From Pseudoneurospora amorphoporcata (Eukaryota; Ascomycota; Sordariomycetes; Sordariales; Sordariaceae), in contig MU859093.1 of the NCBI GenBank assembly GCA_033297205.1, positions 62,001 to 126,000 of the forward strand: a stretch of 64,000 bases of DNA, written 5' to 3'. The notes beneath the pieces are model-generated. The model ran no database searches, had not been told where the DNA came from, and saw only the letters and a list, made by a program, of their open reading frames with translations. How positions within the stretch are numbered: position 1 is the first letter of the stretch; every line of letters starts with the position of its first letter. Shown one piece after another: positions 45,031 to 56,996 of the stretch. The position numbers and the translations under genes were made by a program.

Positions 45031-48000
45031 ATGAAGGAGTTGAGTGTCGGAAAGGGATGGGTTGTGGTGTGAATAGATCCCGCAATCTCTGACGTTGGTG
45101 GTAAAGTGAAGCCATCATGCCTAGTTACCGTAGACCATAGAGCGGTGGAATTAACAATGAAAGAAACAAAACAAAATGCCCAAAACGAGCTGTGTGCAGA
45201 AACACACATCCTTTTACTGATTCTCATCGCTAGGTGGTACAAATCGGAAAGCTGGATAGCTAAACTTGCCCTCTCATCCGCTTTCAACCGGATTTTCTTG
45301 ATGCTAGTCTGGAAAAAAAAAAGTGGCTGGACATGACGCAAGGCACTCGCCATCTATACCGATCTGTCGATGATGGTATTACCAGATCTCGGCGCGTCGG
45401 CGGCATCAAGACCGTCTGGTTGGCACCAAAACCCTGCAGAGGTCCTTAGAGTTGGACAGAACTTGAGGCTGAGCCTCTTGAGCTGACGGTGTGGTGGGTG
45501 ATGAGCACATCGTATTTCATCCTTGTTGAGTCATGGCATTATTGTATGTAGGCGCCCTGACTACGGATAAGATGTGATGCTGCTAAGATGTTTAGGTCAC
45601 CCACCGTAAGGGTGTGTTCTGTGTCTCCGTCTCTCATCAGAAGGCAGGAAACGTTGCGCATACCTCGTTCCTCGGTCTCTGCTCGTAGCACCAAACATCA
45701 ACATCCGAGGAGAGTTTTGCTTGTAGTACTATGGTCAGGTTCAAGGAACATGGTGCCATGCTGTTCGCTTATTCCATCCAAGTTGACGCAACACCATGGA
45801 TGAAGTCCGAGAACTACAACCACAGGGTTGACAATGCATGCCATGTCGAGGACGAAGAGAGAACGCCGTGACGTCCAAGAACCGCATCTTGACACCAGAC
45901 GCTCAGCCTCAACTCAGTCGCTTATACTACGGGCGAGTTCACTCGCCATCGACACGGATACGAGCGTGTTACCAAGGAACAGTCAGGCAAAAAGCTATGC
46001 TACGAGGGGTAGTAGAAATGTTTGTCCTTTTTAGTCCCGCTACAGCACGCGAGTGATCATAGGACAGAACACTCAGCTGCAGCGGGGTGGATTAGACCGG
46101 CTGTCTAGGCCTTGGGGTTTTTCTTCCACGCGAACGATAAAATCAATGTTAACCTAGAGCGCAAGGAGAGATAGCGCAAAGGCAGGCAAGTTGTGGGTTT
46201 TGTGTGTGTATGTGCTTGTGTTTGTCATCCTGTGAATGTGATGCTGTCAAGGAGGATGGATGATGGATTAGGTCAGTCAGAAAAACAGTGTCGCCGCCGT
46301 CAAACCGTTGTTTGGCTGCTGGAGCAACTGCGTCGGGGAGCAAAGAGAACACGAATAACAGCTCTCGAGTAACACCCGGGCATGTTGAACATGACAGCCA
46401 AACGTAGTTGAGGTCGGCCGACGGGGATCTCTTGCGACGTTGCGCAGAGTTTGGAAGGATTGAGGGAGAAAAAAAAAAAAAGGAAAAAAAAAAAGAAAAA
46501 AAGAAAAAAAAAGGTGCCGTTGTTGGTTGTGAAGACTGCCGTTGTGCTTGTGCTGTGAAAAGGAGGAAAAAGATCCGAAATTTCAAATGCTCGGCGCTGT
46601 TTTGTCTTGTTGAATATGGCCCGTGCACTCTCAAGAATACCCCACCACGAATTGCGCCCGCCCGGGCCCGCTGTTTGGGCCAGCGGGGCGGCAAGTGTCA
46701 GTCGGAAATGGCCTGTGCGTTGCCTGCCTGCCCGCAAGTGCAAGACTTGAGGTACAAAACCAATCGTCGTAGCTGCAGTTTTCCACTTTCTCTTCTTTTC
46801 TTCATTAAACACTTATAAACGCACCTTAAATCAACCGAGATTGACCTGCTCCTCCACTCTCTGTCGGTCAATAAGAGTGCAAGAGTAACTTGAGTCTCCT
46901 TCCCGCTATCAACACGGCATCAGCGCGTTCATTTCTCAATGGCTCTGAGACCGGTCGGCGGGGGGTTCTCTACATGTCCAATCGCAACAAGATCAAGCAT
47001 GTGAACGGCATCTCAACTACTACATACACGTACAATGACAGCCGCCGTGCTTAGGTGACGTGGGTGACCTAGGTGACATGGGACGGAGCTTTCTCTGCCA
47101 AATCCAAGAGCTATTCGCTTCGTCTCCGTTATACACAACATGTCAGATACGGATGGCCACAGAGGCGCAATACCTTAACTGTAAGGCATCTCTCAAACTA
47201 GATCCTCACCGGGTGCCTCCCCTTGTGTAGGTGATGGATTCCGTACCACGCAACAGAGCAAGACGGGTCTAGGATGCCTCGTGGATCAGTACCGTGCTCG
47301 TATTTGGCTACAACTCGACGAACCGCTGCCGTACACCATCTATCTCTCTGCCGTCTTCGCCGTCCGTCCGAGCTGTCAAGCTGCTCCAAGCCTAAATCGA
47401 TACTCCCGTCTCCATTGGAAAGAGTTGCCGGCATCGTCCTACCTGAGAAACGACCGTCTGAGTCTTGTCTTCCTAACCCGCACGGGCTGCTACAGCCAGT
47501 GGGGGTCAATAGGACACTGGAGAGCCTGGATGGCTGCGGAGAGGGTCACTCATGGGTATGGGTAAACGGAAAGTATGCAAGTTTGTGTCGACCGTGGTTG
47601 GCGATAACCTCACCTCCCTGCTCCGGACCCTCTCGCAACTGAGACATCCAACAGCCAAAGCCGCAAATCTCGAGTTACAGATATGCAAAGGGTTGAATCT
47701 GGTGGTCTTGAGCACCTCAAATCACATTTTCGGAGGCCAGACGACAAGACCACCGTGTGCATATTCCGTCAATCAACCCTTGCCTTGTCATGCCATTCAG
47801 GCATCAGAACACTACAGCATCTTAGCTTGACGCACAACTTGAGGTCTTGCTACATTCCCTTGTCCCACTCGATAGCCGCCCGACTCAGCAATCAGACGTG
47901 GAACCGCAGTCGTTTGGGTTGCTCTGTGGTCTGTACCATGGTCAAGTATAGACTCCAAGCCCCTGGACTCGCTGCGCACGGGAGTGGCCACCAACTCAGG

Positions 48001-48792
48001 CACTTCCCCCCGGAGATCAAGGAAGTTCTACCCGAGGGTCGACATATTACCAACTCTTTTCAACCATTTAGTCCGACGTTGGCCGGGTTGGGATCGGCTC
48101 CAGCAGCCACCTCCCGAGACCAGATATGCCGGCTGCTCCGTTGAATGCGGCTCTGCCCGCTCGCACCTCCGCTTTCGCAGCCAGTTGTGAACCATTACCA
48201 AAATTGGCGGTCAGAGACATCGTCCTTCCCAGGAAGCAGTGTACCGTATCCTCTTGCCTTCAGGGCATCACGAAACGCCGGCAGTTTACCCCCTTCATGG
48301 CCTCCATGGTAACCATCACCAAGACAACCTGCCATATGCCGCCGGGATGGACGATGTTTCAGTGTCAGTATACCGAAGAATAGGAAGATTTCCCCGGTCT
48401 GACTCCCTCCTCCTCCTCAGCTTACCCCCTTACTCTGAGAAATAACGTACGGAAGGCCGCAGCAAACTATTAACTTGTGACGCGGTAGACCAAAGTCGTA
48501 CGGATCGTCCTCTTCGACCGTGTGTTGATAGTCTGTATTCCCTTCGGGCTGATGGCAGCCTGCGGAGAGGTGGAAGTGCGAGCTTGACTTGGGCTGTGAG
48601 CCTTGGCATCGATGTTGACTACCAAGGTTATGGTGGCTTTGATGATGAGAGCGGTTGATCGTGATCAGGATTGCCGGCTGAGCCAAGGAGGATAGTCCTC
48701 AGCTAAGTGTTGTGTGTATCGTGAGATGATGTCCTAAAATGGCAGGAACGATGTTGGGCCAAAGCGTTGTCCGTTTGGATAGGTATCTGGGA
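45031..48792. other. gene-poor intergenic region
   Basis: Only short overlapping frames without recognisable domains. Contains an A-rich tract broken by single Gs (46470-46513) and a cluster of three GGTGAC-type words at about 47053-47076. No RNA gene or transposon recognised. Confidence 0.4.
46470..46513. repeat. A-rich low-complexity tract
   Basis: Runs of 7-12 A separated by single or double G on the plus strand. Simple sequence, with no coding meaning. Confidence 0.8.
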
Positions 48793-48800
48793 TATATAAG
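48793..48800 (+). promoter_or_regulatory. TATA box of the small gene
   Basis: TATATAAG lies about 160 bp before the ATG at 48959, consistent with a leader of about 130 nt. Confidence 0.5.
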
Positions 48801-48958
48801 CCCCTTTGTCGGCAGAGATGGTGAAGACTTTTAGACACTTAACACTGAGATTCAACAGAAGCATCATCTATTCTCTTCATTTGCCTCAAGATCACTACTT
48901 ACTTACCCGTCCAAGATATATCTTATTTTCTTCCTCAACCGGCTATCGACACATCAGT

Positions 48959-49258
48959 ATGATCAGATCTACCGTTGACTATGGCTCTAACCTATTGGCC
49001 ACCGAAGGCATGGTCAACAACTACATGTCCTTCACTGGCTTGAACCAGTATGATTGGAAAACTCCGACCATGATCGACGGCCCCGATGATCCGGACCCAA
49101 AGACTGCCAATACAAAGCAGGCCAGAGGCACCATTCAGTATGGACCAGACGAGGAGGACCCTCGCCAAGCCGAAGAGCCGCACAGACGCTTCATGAGCAT
49201 CTTTCTTGACGGCGATAGTGGATATGAAGAATCAAGAAAGTCTTCTCCCAGGAAATAG
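48959..49258 (+). CDS. small hypothetical protein (99 aa)
   Basis: I do not recognise the product. The frame has a clear TATA box upstream (48793-48800), an ATG with A at -3, and a composition unlike random frames: soluble, acidic, Asp/Pro/Glu-rich, with DGPDDPDPKTA and YGPDEEDPRQAEEP segments and a basic Ser-rich end (SRKSSPRK). There is no signal peptide or membrane helix. The same frame is open back to an ATG at 48818, but that stretch reads as leader. It stands alone in a gene-poor region. It might be a lineage-specific gene or a chance frame. Confidence 0.45.
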   Translation: MIRSTVDYGSNLLATEGMVNNYMSFTGLNQYDWKTPTMIDGPDDPDPKTANTKQARGTIQYGPDEEDPRQAEEPHRRFMSIFLDGDSGYEESRKSSPRK

Positions 49259-49474
49259 TCCAGTGAGTTTGCACTTTCCCATTCACCTTGGCCACTGATC
49301 ATAATGCCAGGATGATTACTGACATTTGACACCGATAGATACCTACATCTGATTATCAGACACACGTCAACATGCTTTTTGACAAGCCACGGGGACCCTG
49401 TCCCAAAGTCCCGACACCAGAGGAGTCATTTTTGAGACATTCACGTCTCAGTGACACCAGGCTGCTGCTTCAGT

Positions 49475-49481
49475 TATATAA
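49475..49481 (+). promoter_or_regulatory. orphan TATA-like box
   Basis: TATATAA in CAGTTATATAAGGGG, similar in form to the box at 48793, but only short frames follow and the assembly breaks 460 bp downstream. Confidence 0.3.
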
Positions 49482-49832
49482 GGGGATCACGACTTGAAGA
49501 CGGAAGGTCACCTGCTGCTGCTTTTTACCTTACCTTACTCTTGTCTGTGTTTCTTCCTACATCTATGTACCATGTATGGATCGTCCCGTCTCGGCTCTTT
49601 CGCACGGAAGTTCTTTTTGGCTTACATACTATACCCCTACACCGCTAAAAAGATCTCAACGCCGTTTCTGTTTTGCATGTTTTTTTTTTAAAAAAAATAC
49701 ACTATTGCACCTCAATCAACAACTTTGCTCAATTTCTCGGAGAAGGAAATAGTCATCGCGGGGAACTTACTTGCTAGGTACAAAGTACCTACCTGTTGAC
49801 GAACAAGGCTGGAAAGATGGAAAGACAAAACC

Positions 49833-49953
49833 GGGGGGGGGGGGGGGGGGGGGGTGGTGGTTTTTGTGTTTTTTAACCCCCCAGTTTTGGGCTGGGGCGG
49901 GGTGGTTTTTTTTTTTTTTTGCTTTTTTAATGTGGGTTATATANNNNNNNNNN
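49833..49953. other. 22-G run followed by low-complexity sequence and a 10-N gap
   Basis: G homopolymer at 49833-49854, then G/T-rich sequence and Ns at 49944-49953. Sequence on both sides is probably unreliable. Confidence 0.9.
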
Positions 49954-52053
49954 AGTCACAACGGCCGCAGCCGCCCCGCAGCACACCCGCCCCCCCACCC
50001 CGCCCCACCAGCCGGCCTCTAACGGGTTCTTGTGATTTTTCCAGCCGCAGTTTTGCTCTGTCTCTGGCTTGATTTTTTTTTTTTTTCCTTATTTCATGTT
50101 GCTTCTAGAATTCTTCCCTACTACATACAGTACCGTTCTTCCCGCCACTTCACTCATCCATGTCTCTGCTTTTTTTGGTACCGTACTTGTCCATGTCCAC
50201 GATGCACATGTCCACGATGCACACGTTACCTCTATGTCTCAAATCCACCCGCCTCATCACGTCTTCGGCTTCCTCGCATACGCGCGTCAGATATCGCGCC
50301 CACGCCTCTCCCCATGTTGTCTCAGCTTCTTCATGTGTCTCAGCTTGCGACATACTTTGCCTATCAAAAGGCAACCAACATACCCGACCGACTGTTCCTG
50401 TCTCGGGATTTTCCCAACGGTGGTCGGTGAGGGCAAAGGACTGAACGGGCGGTGTCTCTGTATTTCGATGGGCTCCGGGGCAGGCAATTACAAACATATA
50501 GCATGTCAGCTGCAGTGCAGCTATGTCTATCAGACTTGATTGACTGCTTGACTGACAGCCTGTCAGTGAGACTGTCAGGCGGTCTGGCGACAATGGACGA
50601 ACAATGAAAGCTCGGGTTTAACCAAACCAATATACACAAGACGAAGATCCGACGGTTGTGAACTGGAGTGAACCTGGCATATCAAGGACTGGTGGATTTA
50701 GCAAACATCCATCAGGAGCTGAAGGGACAACTTCATAGTACTGCCAAAAGGCTCAGTAGCAAAAACAACAGATCTTCTCTTTTCATGTTCCCCAGAACTA
50801 CCAACCCTGATACCACGAAAACCTCGTAGTTAGCCCTATGAAAATCCCACCGTGAGGTTGAGACAATATGTTTCACACGCATCCTGACATCCTTGCAAGG
50901 AACAGACAGGTAGGTAGGTACCTCTACCTCTACCACGTGCTCTATGTATGTGTGCAGAGAAGCCTCATGTCAAGGAACGAGAGGCCAAGGAAGCCACAAA
51001 CAAATAAAGTCGAAACAAAGCCGAAACGTCGAAACGAAGTCCATGATAAACAGAAAAAAAAATATTGAAAGTACACCACCGCACACTACCAGGGTAGGTA
51101 GGTAATTTGACTTTGAGGCAGCTGAGACATCTCCACCACGAGTGAGGCAAAGGCGAGGCTTATTTCCGTCGCTTTTTCCAGGGAGATAGGTAAGGTATGT
51201 AGGTAGAGAAGAGTGAAAGTACTGAGCCTTAGTGAAGCTAGAAAAAAAAAAGGCAAGGTACTTTTCCTATCACCTGTCTGGTTCATGTTATTCAGGATAA
51301 ACTTAGTATCGTTCATCAGGATTCTTCCAAGGTACGTAAGACAAAAAAAAATTTTTTTTTTTATCGATTCGCTGTTGAAGCTGGGAAGAATATGTCCATG
51401 CTAAAAGTAGGAGTATCGTCGACGACAGATACAAGGAAAGCCCGTCGATGCAACCCGCGCTCTTCGCTACTATACCTACCTTCGTTGGCCATTTATCCGG
51501 ACCGAAATATCAGGATGTATGGTTTAATAACCAGGAGAAATCTGGGGAAAGAAATTGGATGCAACACTGCACAAATGTTACTGGAAGACCGCCTTTTGAT
51601 TCTTCTGATGCTCTACCTACCTACCTTAGTTCCGCTGTCGTTCTCAAGAGCAGTTTGCTTTACCTTCACTCACTAATATGCAATTAAAGATGGACCCCTG
51701 TATGGGTGGCGCAAATTCAACGTTTATTTGTATGGGATAGTGGGTAGACATCTGGCTCTGGTCTCCGGGTATGATGATGATGATGATGATTGACAACATC
51801 AGGAAACTCGGGGCGTTTCTGGCCGCCAAACCCAGATTAACCTTCTTTGTTTCTTCGGGTCAACCTGATTGTTGGGTTGGGAAAGGGGCCTAGATTGACA
51901 CTGTTGGAATGAGGACTGAATGGAAGAAGGCTATTCAGACCTGTTTTTGGAAATGGCAATGGCAAACATAAGGAGCTTCTACCTTTTTTCGAAGAAAGCT
52001 GTGAGAATTTACGTGTCTAACTTTTGCCTACCTCCAGAACATAGCATGAAAGC

Positions 52054-53582
52054 ATGAAGTTTTACGGGCTCCTGCTGCTTGGAGCCGCATCGGAAGCTTT
52101 GGCGCATGAGATCGGACACTCCGATGTCGACGATAGTCATGATCGTGCTCATGATCACAAAGCGTGCGGATTAGAAGGGTTAGGTGACGACTTTCTCCCC
52201 TTACCTGCTGCCAACATTCTCCTGAATGGCGACCCCGACGTGTTGAATCACTACGCCGGGAACACGACAAAATCGCACCCTCAAGAAGACCTCAACCAGC
52301 CCTCAGGGCACAACTGGAGTCATACCACGCCCTGCTTCAACAGCATCAGCTTCAATAATGCCTTCTGTGTCTTCACAGACATTTCCTAGCCAACGCGCAC
52401 GGAATCTCTTTCATCACCACCGCTCAACGAGCCGCTCACCTTGCTTCCCTTCCATCCTTCACCTCGCCCTCTACGACTACCAACAAACCCAACCCTGCGA
52501 AATACACCATCAGCTCCATCCCTGGAAAAGGCCTCGGCCTCATCGCCGCCACCCGCATCCCTCGCGGTTCTGTGATCCTCTCTTCCCACCCGACCCTCAT
52601 GATTGACTACCGCGTCTTCGGCGAGCTTTTGCGCACCGATTACATCTTCCTCCAAGCAGCTGCCGTTTCGTCTCTTCCGTCGACCCACTGCTCGGCATTT
52701 TTCAATCTCTCCACGCAGTCCAAAAATGACACTGCTGGTGGTGGTGGTCTCTCGAGAATAGCGCTGGCTGACAGCATCATAACCACCAACGCTTTTGACA
52801 TTCCCCCTCCTCCATCTCCACCTCTTTCTCTCCATTCTCGCGCCTCTCTCAACGACCCAGCCGACGACCTCTTGTACACCGTCTTCGCATCTCCCATCTC
52901 CTGCCTCAACCACGACTGCCGCCCTAACGCCGATTACCGCTTCGATTGGGAGAATGCGCTGGTCCAAGTAATAACTGCCGTGCGCGACATCTTCCCCGGG
53001 GAAGAAATCACCATCTCCTACATCTACCCGCTCCAATCCTGTCAGGCGCGACAGAAACACTTGAGAATGGTGTGGGGGTTTGACTGCTCTTGTGAGCTTT
53101 GCTCGCGGTCGAGGGGAAGGGTGGAGGAGTCGGATCGGAGGGTGAGGTTGATCAAGAAAGTTCGGAGACTGTTGAGACAGGAAGTGGAAGATGATGAAGG
53201 CAAGGTTCAAGGAAAAGGGGAAGGGGACAGGAAGAAATTGGCCGAGTTGCTGGTTCGTCTGTATGAAATGGAGGGGCTATGGGGGATGATACACGAGGCG
53301 TATGCGATCGCGGCGAGGGAGCATAGTAACGCAGGAGAGGCGTGGATGGCGATGAAGTGGGCGGGCTTGGCGGTAGAGTTTGAGGCGATGGTGTTGGGAG
53401 AGGGGGATGATGAGATGAGGGAGATGAGGGAGTTGGCGAGGGATCCGTGGGGTCATGGGAGTTGGATGAGTCGGAAAAAGAATGAAAGTTATGGGGAGGA
53501 GGCTGGAGGGGAGAAAAGGAAAGAAGGTGGCGAAAGACCGATGGGGTTTAGGGTTGAGGATGAGGACGAGGAAGGTTGGTGA
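52054..53582 (+). CDS. SET-domain protein, interrupted by an apparent one-base frameshift
   Basis: Putative lysine methyltransferase-like protein of unknown target. The first frame starts at 52054 with a signal-peptide-like N-terminus (MKFYGLLLLGAASEALAHE) and runs through NWSHTTPCFN and FCVFTDIS to a TAG at 52387-52389. The next frame picks up at once with FLANAHGISFITTAQRA, which is what homologues have after the FCV(F/Y)T motif. The break is at the T run 52382-52384, which is one base short of keeping frame. The SET core then follows: PGKGLGLIAATRIPRGSVI, CLNHDCRPNADYRF, GEEITISYIYP, and post-SET-like CSCELCS. The total would be about 509 aa. Either a homopolymer sequencing error or a real inactivating indel. 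Confidence 0.8.
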
Positions 53583-54368
53583 ACCTGTCTCATTTCAGTT
53601 GCTTCCTTAAGGTACCTCTAGGTTCGCTATGTTGCAGGTGGCCTCTCTGTTAAATTCTGTTGGGTTCATGTGCAGGTAGGTAGTGGAGGTACCTGAACAC
53701 AGCAGGGAAGGCAGCTCAGGCGGTACTAACAGAGACGTCATCGGTGGATCGTTTCAGGTCTTTAATGAGGTATCCATAACCATCCGGCGATCCGGCTCTT
53801 GACGGGAGAAAAAGTGAAAAAATAAAAGCTGCGTTGAATGCGCTCGAGTCGCTTGTGTTGAGGCTATCTCCAAGTCTTTTCTTAAGTACTCCAAACCGTT
53901 GAGAAAAAGCAGCCAGCAGCTCCCATCGACTTCACGGTCCAGACCAACCGGTGTAGGGCAGTTAGTGACATAGTCTGCATAGTCTAAAACAGGCACCCAG
54001 AGCTACTAGTCGCTGCTTCCAGCTTGGCGACAGGGTGGAGTGCGGGGTATCGTTGAGCTTGTTCGCTTGGTGGTGCTGCACCTTGATGTCAATCCATCCA
54101 CAACAAGGAACCACTAGACTTTCAGCTCTCTCTCCCCCACACACAGAACTGGCAGCACAGCCTCACAACCACCACCGACGATTGTAACGCAACAGAACTT
54201 GGATCAAGAGCTCCCATCCGTCCTTAACAACATTCGTTCGCGCGCCGTGTCCATCACTCGTTTGCTATACGACACCACCGACTGTACGAATTGTACCGCT
54301 TCCACACTATCACCACAGACAGCGACATCCCAACAACCGCGATATCATATACCCCTTGGGCAGCAACA
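53583..54368. other. intergenic
   Basis: 3' region of the SET gene with TAGGTAGG and GGTACCT words at 53619-53695, and leader of the Ybp gene. No gene seen. Confidence 0.5.
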
Positions 54369-56422
54369 ATGGATTCCGAAAAGGCCATCGCGGCCATCAA
54401 AGAGGCCAAGCCCCCTGCCACTGACCGCTTCACATACCTCACCATTGTCGAGTCGAACCTCTCCCCGGCCGTCCTGCCGACCCTCAATGAAGTCCTCCAG
54501 GATGCAGAGCTCACCCAGGAAATCGGCTGGGACCTGGTCTATAACCTAGCCAACCTCCCCGGCTCCGACGAGTGCTTGGAGACGATTGCGCGACTGGGCA
54601 ACCCCCGTGAAGTTATCCTCAAGGTCCTCGAGACCCTCGAACTCCTCAGCCAAGATGACGGCTATGAGAGCGACGACGAAAGCGAGGCAGGCGAGACCAA
54701 CGGCGAAAAGTCGGTGCCGTTCAAGCAAAAATTCATCACTCTAGTCAACATGCTATCCATCCTGCACAAGCGTATCAAGACAAAATACCCAAGCCGATTC
54801 CTCGCCACATCCCTACAGACCATCTACAACACCTACCGGCCCAACCATGAGATGACCGCGGCCGTCATCAACCTCGTCCGTAGCTTGGCCGGCAACAAGA
54901 GGCCGCCTCTCCCCAGCCGCAAGTCGAGCGTCAATGTTGCGAACCCAGATCAGCATGGGGATGCTACCAAGAATGCCCCCGACCCCGAGGCAGACAAGGA
55001 AACCGAGGGTCCCACAGAGTCAGCGATACAGGAAAGGTTGCTCTTGAGCTTTGCGACATGCATTCTCGAGTCTTTTGTCAATAAGAACGACGTGGCGTGG
55101 GCACCAAGGCTGTTGGAGTTTCACAACCCGGAGAAGATTGTGCCTGGGCGCAAGACCCTCATGGCGAGATTCCGCGATGAGAAGGAGTTGTCGGAGAAGG
55201 ATGGCGCTGTTGGACAGCTGGTGGTACGTGTGGCTTCAAGTCCCATGAATGAAATATCACCGTGCGCTAACCCACGGACACGCAGGCATTGATCGCCGAT
55301 CTTGGTTTGTCCTCTTGCGGCAAGAACTTCCTTAGCCAGGTCAGCGAGGGCCCCCTCCATACAGACCCCCTATCCAAAACAGAAGACATATCCAAGCCCG
55401 AAGATATTGGCTTGTCGACGGGCGGATGCGTTATCCTTTTGGCATACTGGGTGTTCTCGACAACTGTGTTTGATTCCGACCACCCGGTGCCCGATATGCA
55501 CATGTTCCCTAACCACCTCGCCATGCTCGACAAGTTCCTTCAAGGCGATGCCGAGGATCAGATTCAAAAGGCACCAGGCACGGTACAAGCCTTGGTTACC
55601 ATTGGGCTTTGGCTTCATGACAACGGCCTTATTTCAGCAATTCCCAAGGCATCGCTCGTCAACCAAACGTCGTCCCCCGATGGCCCTACCTCGGACTACA
55701 TGAGCTACATCCTTTTCGTAACGCTTGTTGCCGTCTTCCATCCACAACTACACGTGCGCAACGCCGCGAGCTGTCTTGCCGGACAGGTATTGCACGCTGA
55801 TCCAGCCGACGACGACCGTCTCAAGATTTTGTACGATCTTCTCGAGAACTGCGACTACGCATCCCTCAAGGCGTGCGCCGTCACATGGCTCCGTGAGGAA
55901 CTTATCGCTGCCGGCCCCAGTGCGCAAGCAGCACCCCAAAATCTTGCGGCTCCGAATAATCAAACTCCTCTCCCATCATCGACTCTGCAGCCGGGCTCCG
56001 CGACACCTGGCACGAGGTCGAGGGCTGGGACGAACATGAACGTCTTCGCTGGTCCCCAGGCGCTCGAGACGGTTCAGTACGTGGTATTCCCCAACATGGA
56101 CTCCCTCAAAGAACAGGATGTTCAGGAGCTGGTGAACTATTTGGGCACCAATGCCCCCTTTATCCTCCAGGCTGCAAACTTTGGCTTGTTCTTGTGGAGT
56201 TCGGCAGACAAGTGGAGGAGGGTGTTGCCTCTGAACTTGGATGCGACGGTCAAGGAGCGCTGGCTTGCGCCGCTTAAGGATGCGGTCGCGAAGGTGAAGA
56301 CGGCCGTGGACAGCGGCGAGGTTGAGGGCCAAGAGTTGGGGTCGTTGCAGTTCGATTTGGATGTGTTGGGTGAGCGGCTAAGTCGGTTGGAGGCAGCGGA
56401 GGGTTTTGCTGTTGCAAAGTAA
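54369..56422 (+). CDS. Ybp1/Ybp2 (glomulin/ALF4-like) family protein
   Basis: In yeast, Ybp1 supports peroxide-induced oxidation of the Yap1 transcription factor and Ybp2 is linked to kinetochores; which role applies here is open. CDS is join(54369..55223,55286..56422), 663 aa; the 62-nt intron (GTACGT, CGCTAAC branch, GCAG) joins VGQLV to ALIADLGLSS in phase 0. The protein is helical throughout, HEAT-like. The N-terminal half has IGWDLVYNLANLPGSDECLE, FITLVNMLSILHKRI and KYPSRFLATSLQTIYNTY. An acidic linker lies around 98-118 and a disordered one around 180-220. The C-terminal half has VILLAYWVFST, YILFVTLVAVFHP, and a low-complexity Pro/Ser/Ala insert (about 495-545). No membrane segment or signal peptide is expected. 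Confidence 0.85.
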
Positions 56423-56996
56423 ATGATGTGTAGGAATGAGTCTGATGAAAGACGCCTTACGAGAAAAGCATGGCTTGAGCAAGAGGTGGGATAGATATAT
56501 ATGGACGCTTTCAACGGGTATGTATGGGAGGACACGATGTATCAAGGGTGGAGTTTGTGGTTCTACGAAAGTCAAGCGAAGTAATTGTCTGCTTAAGTTA
56601 TACTGTTAATGAGTATGTGCTCGTGTAGCGGGCTGTTACGCGTCGCATGGTTGGAAGGGACCAAGCAATGGAGTTATCGTATAACCTGCTACCCATCTTC
56701 ACCTTGGTGAACCTTTGCGCCGTGCCGTGCGACTTGGTGGTGATGATGACCAGTGAATTCAGGGGCCGCGAATGGGGTGACGGCATTGACGCGGGATGGC
56801 GAAAGTGGGCACAGACCACCTGTCTGCCAGCCGCAAGCCAGATCAGGTTTAGCGCATTTTCCCGGCAGCTGACTCCGCACAAGACACAAAAATCCACCAT
56901 CCACTGCAACAAAAATCCTTTCCTGATCCCTTTGTTCAAGTCGACAGACGCAACATAGCATACCTATAGAAGAAATTCTACAGGAAGACGGCCAAG
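56423..56996. other. intergenic; promoter of the uL1 gene
   Basis: No gene seen. The 5' leader of the ribosomal protein gene is probably short and begins near 56900. Confidence 0.5.

Larger units (their letters stand above)
49259..52053. other. gene-poor intergenic region with assembly gap
   Basis: A second TATATAA box at 49475-49481 has no convincing gene after it before the gap. Several TAGGTAGG tracts lie at 50908-51200 and 51614-51626. Poly-A/T runs lie near 51054, 51242 and 51345. No gene recognised. Confidence 0.4.

Noticed and set aside
46149..46694. Long minus-strand frame across the A-rich tract
   Set aside because: Contains a run of Phe from the poly-T complement; low-complexity artefact.
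45031..52053. RIP-mutated transposon in the gene-poor region
   Set aside because: The sequence is not AT-rich, and I see no excess of TA dinucleotides or reverse transcriptase or transposase motifs.
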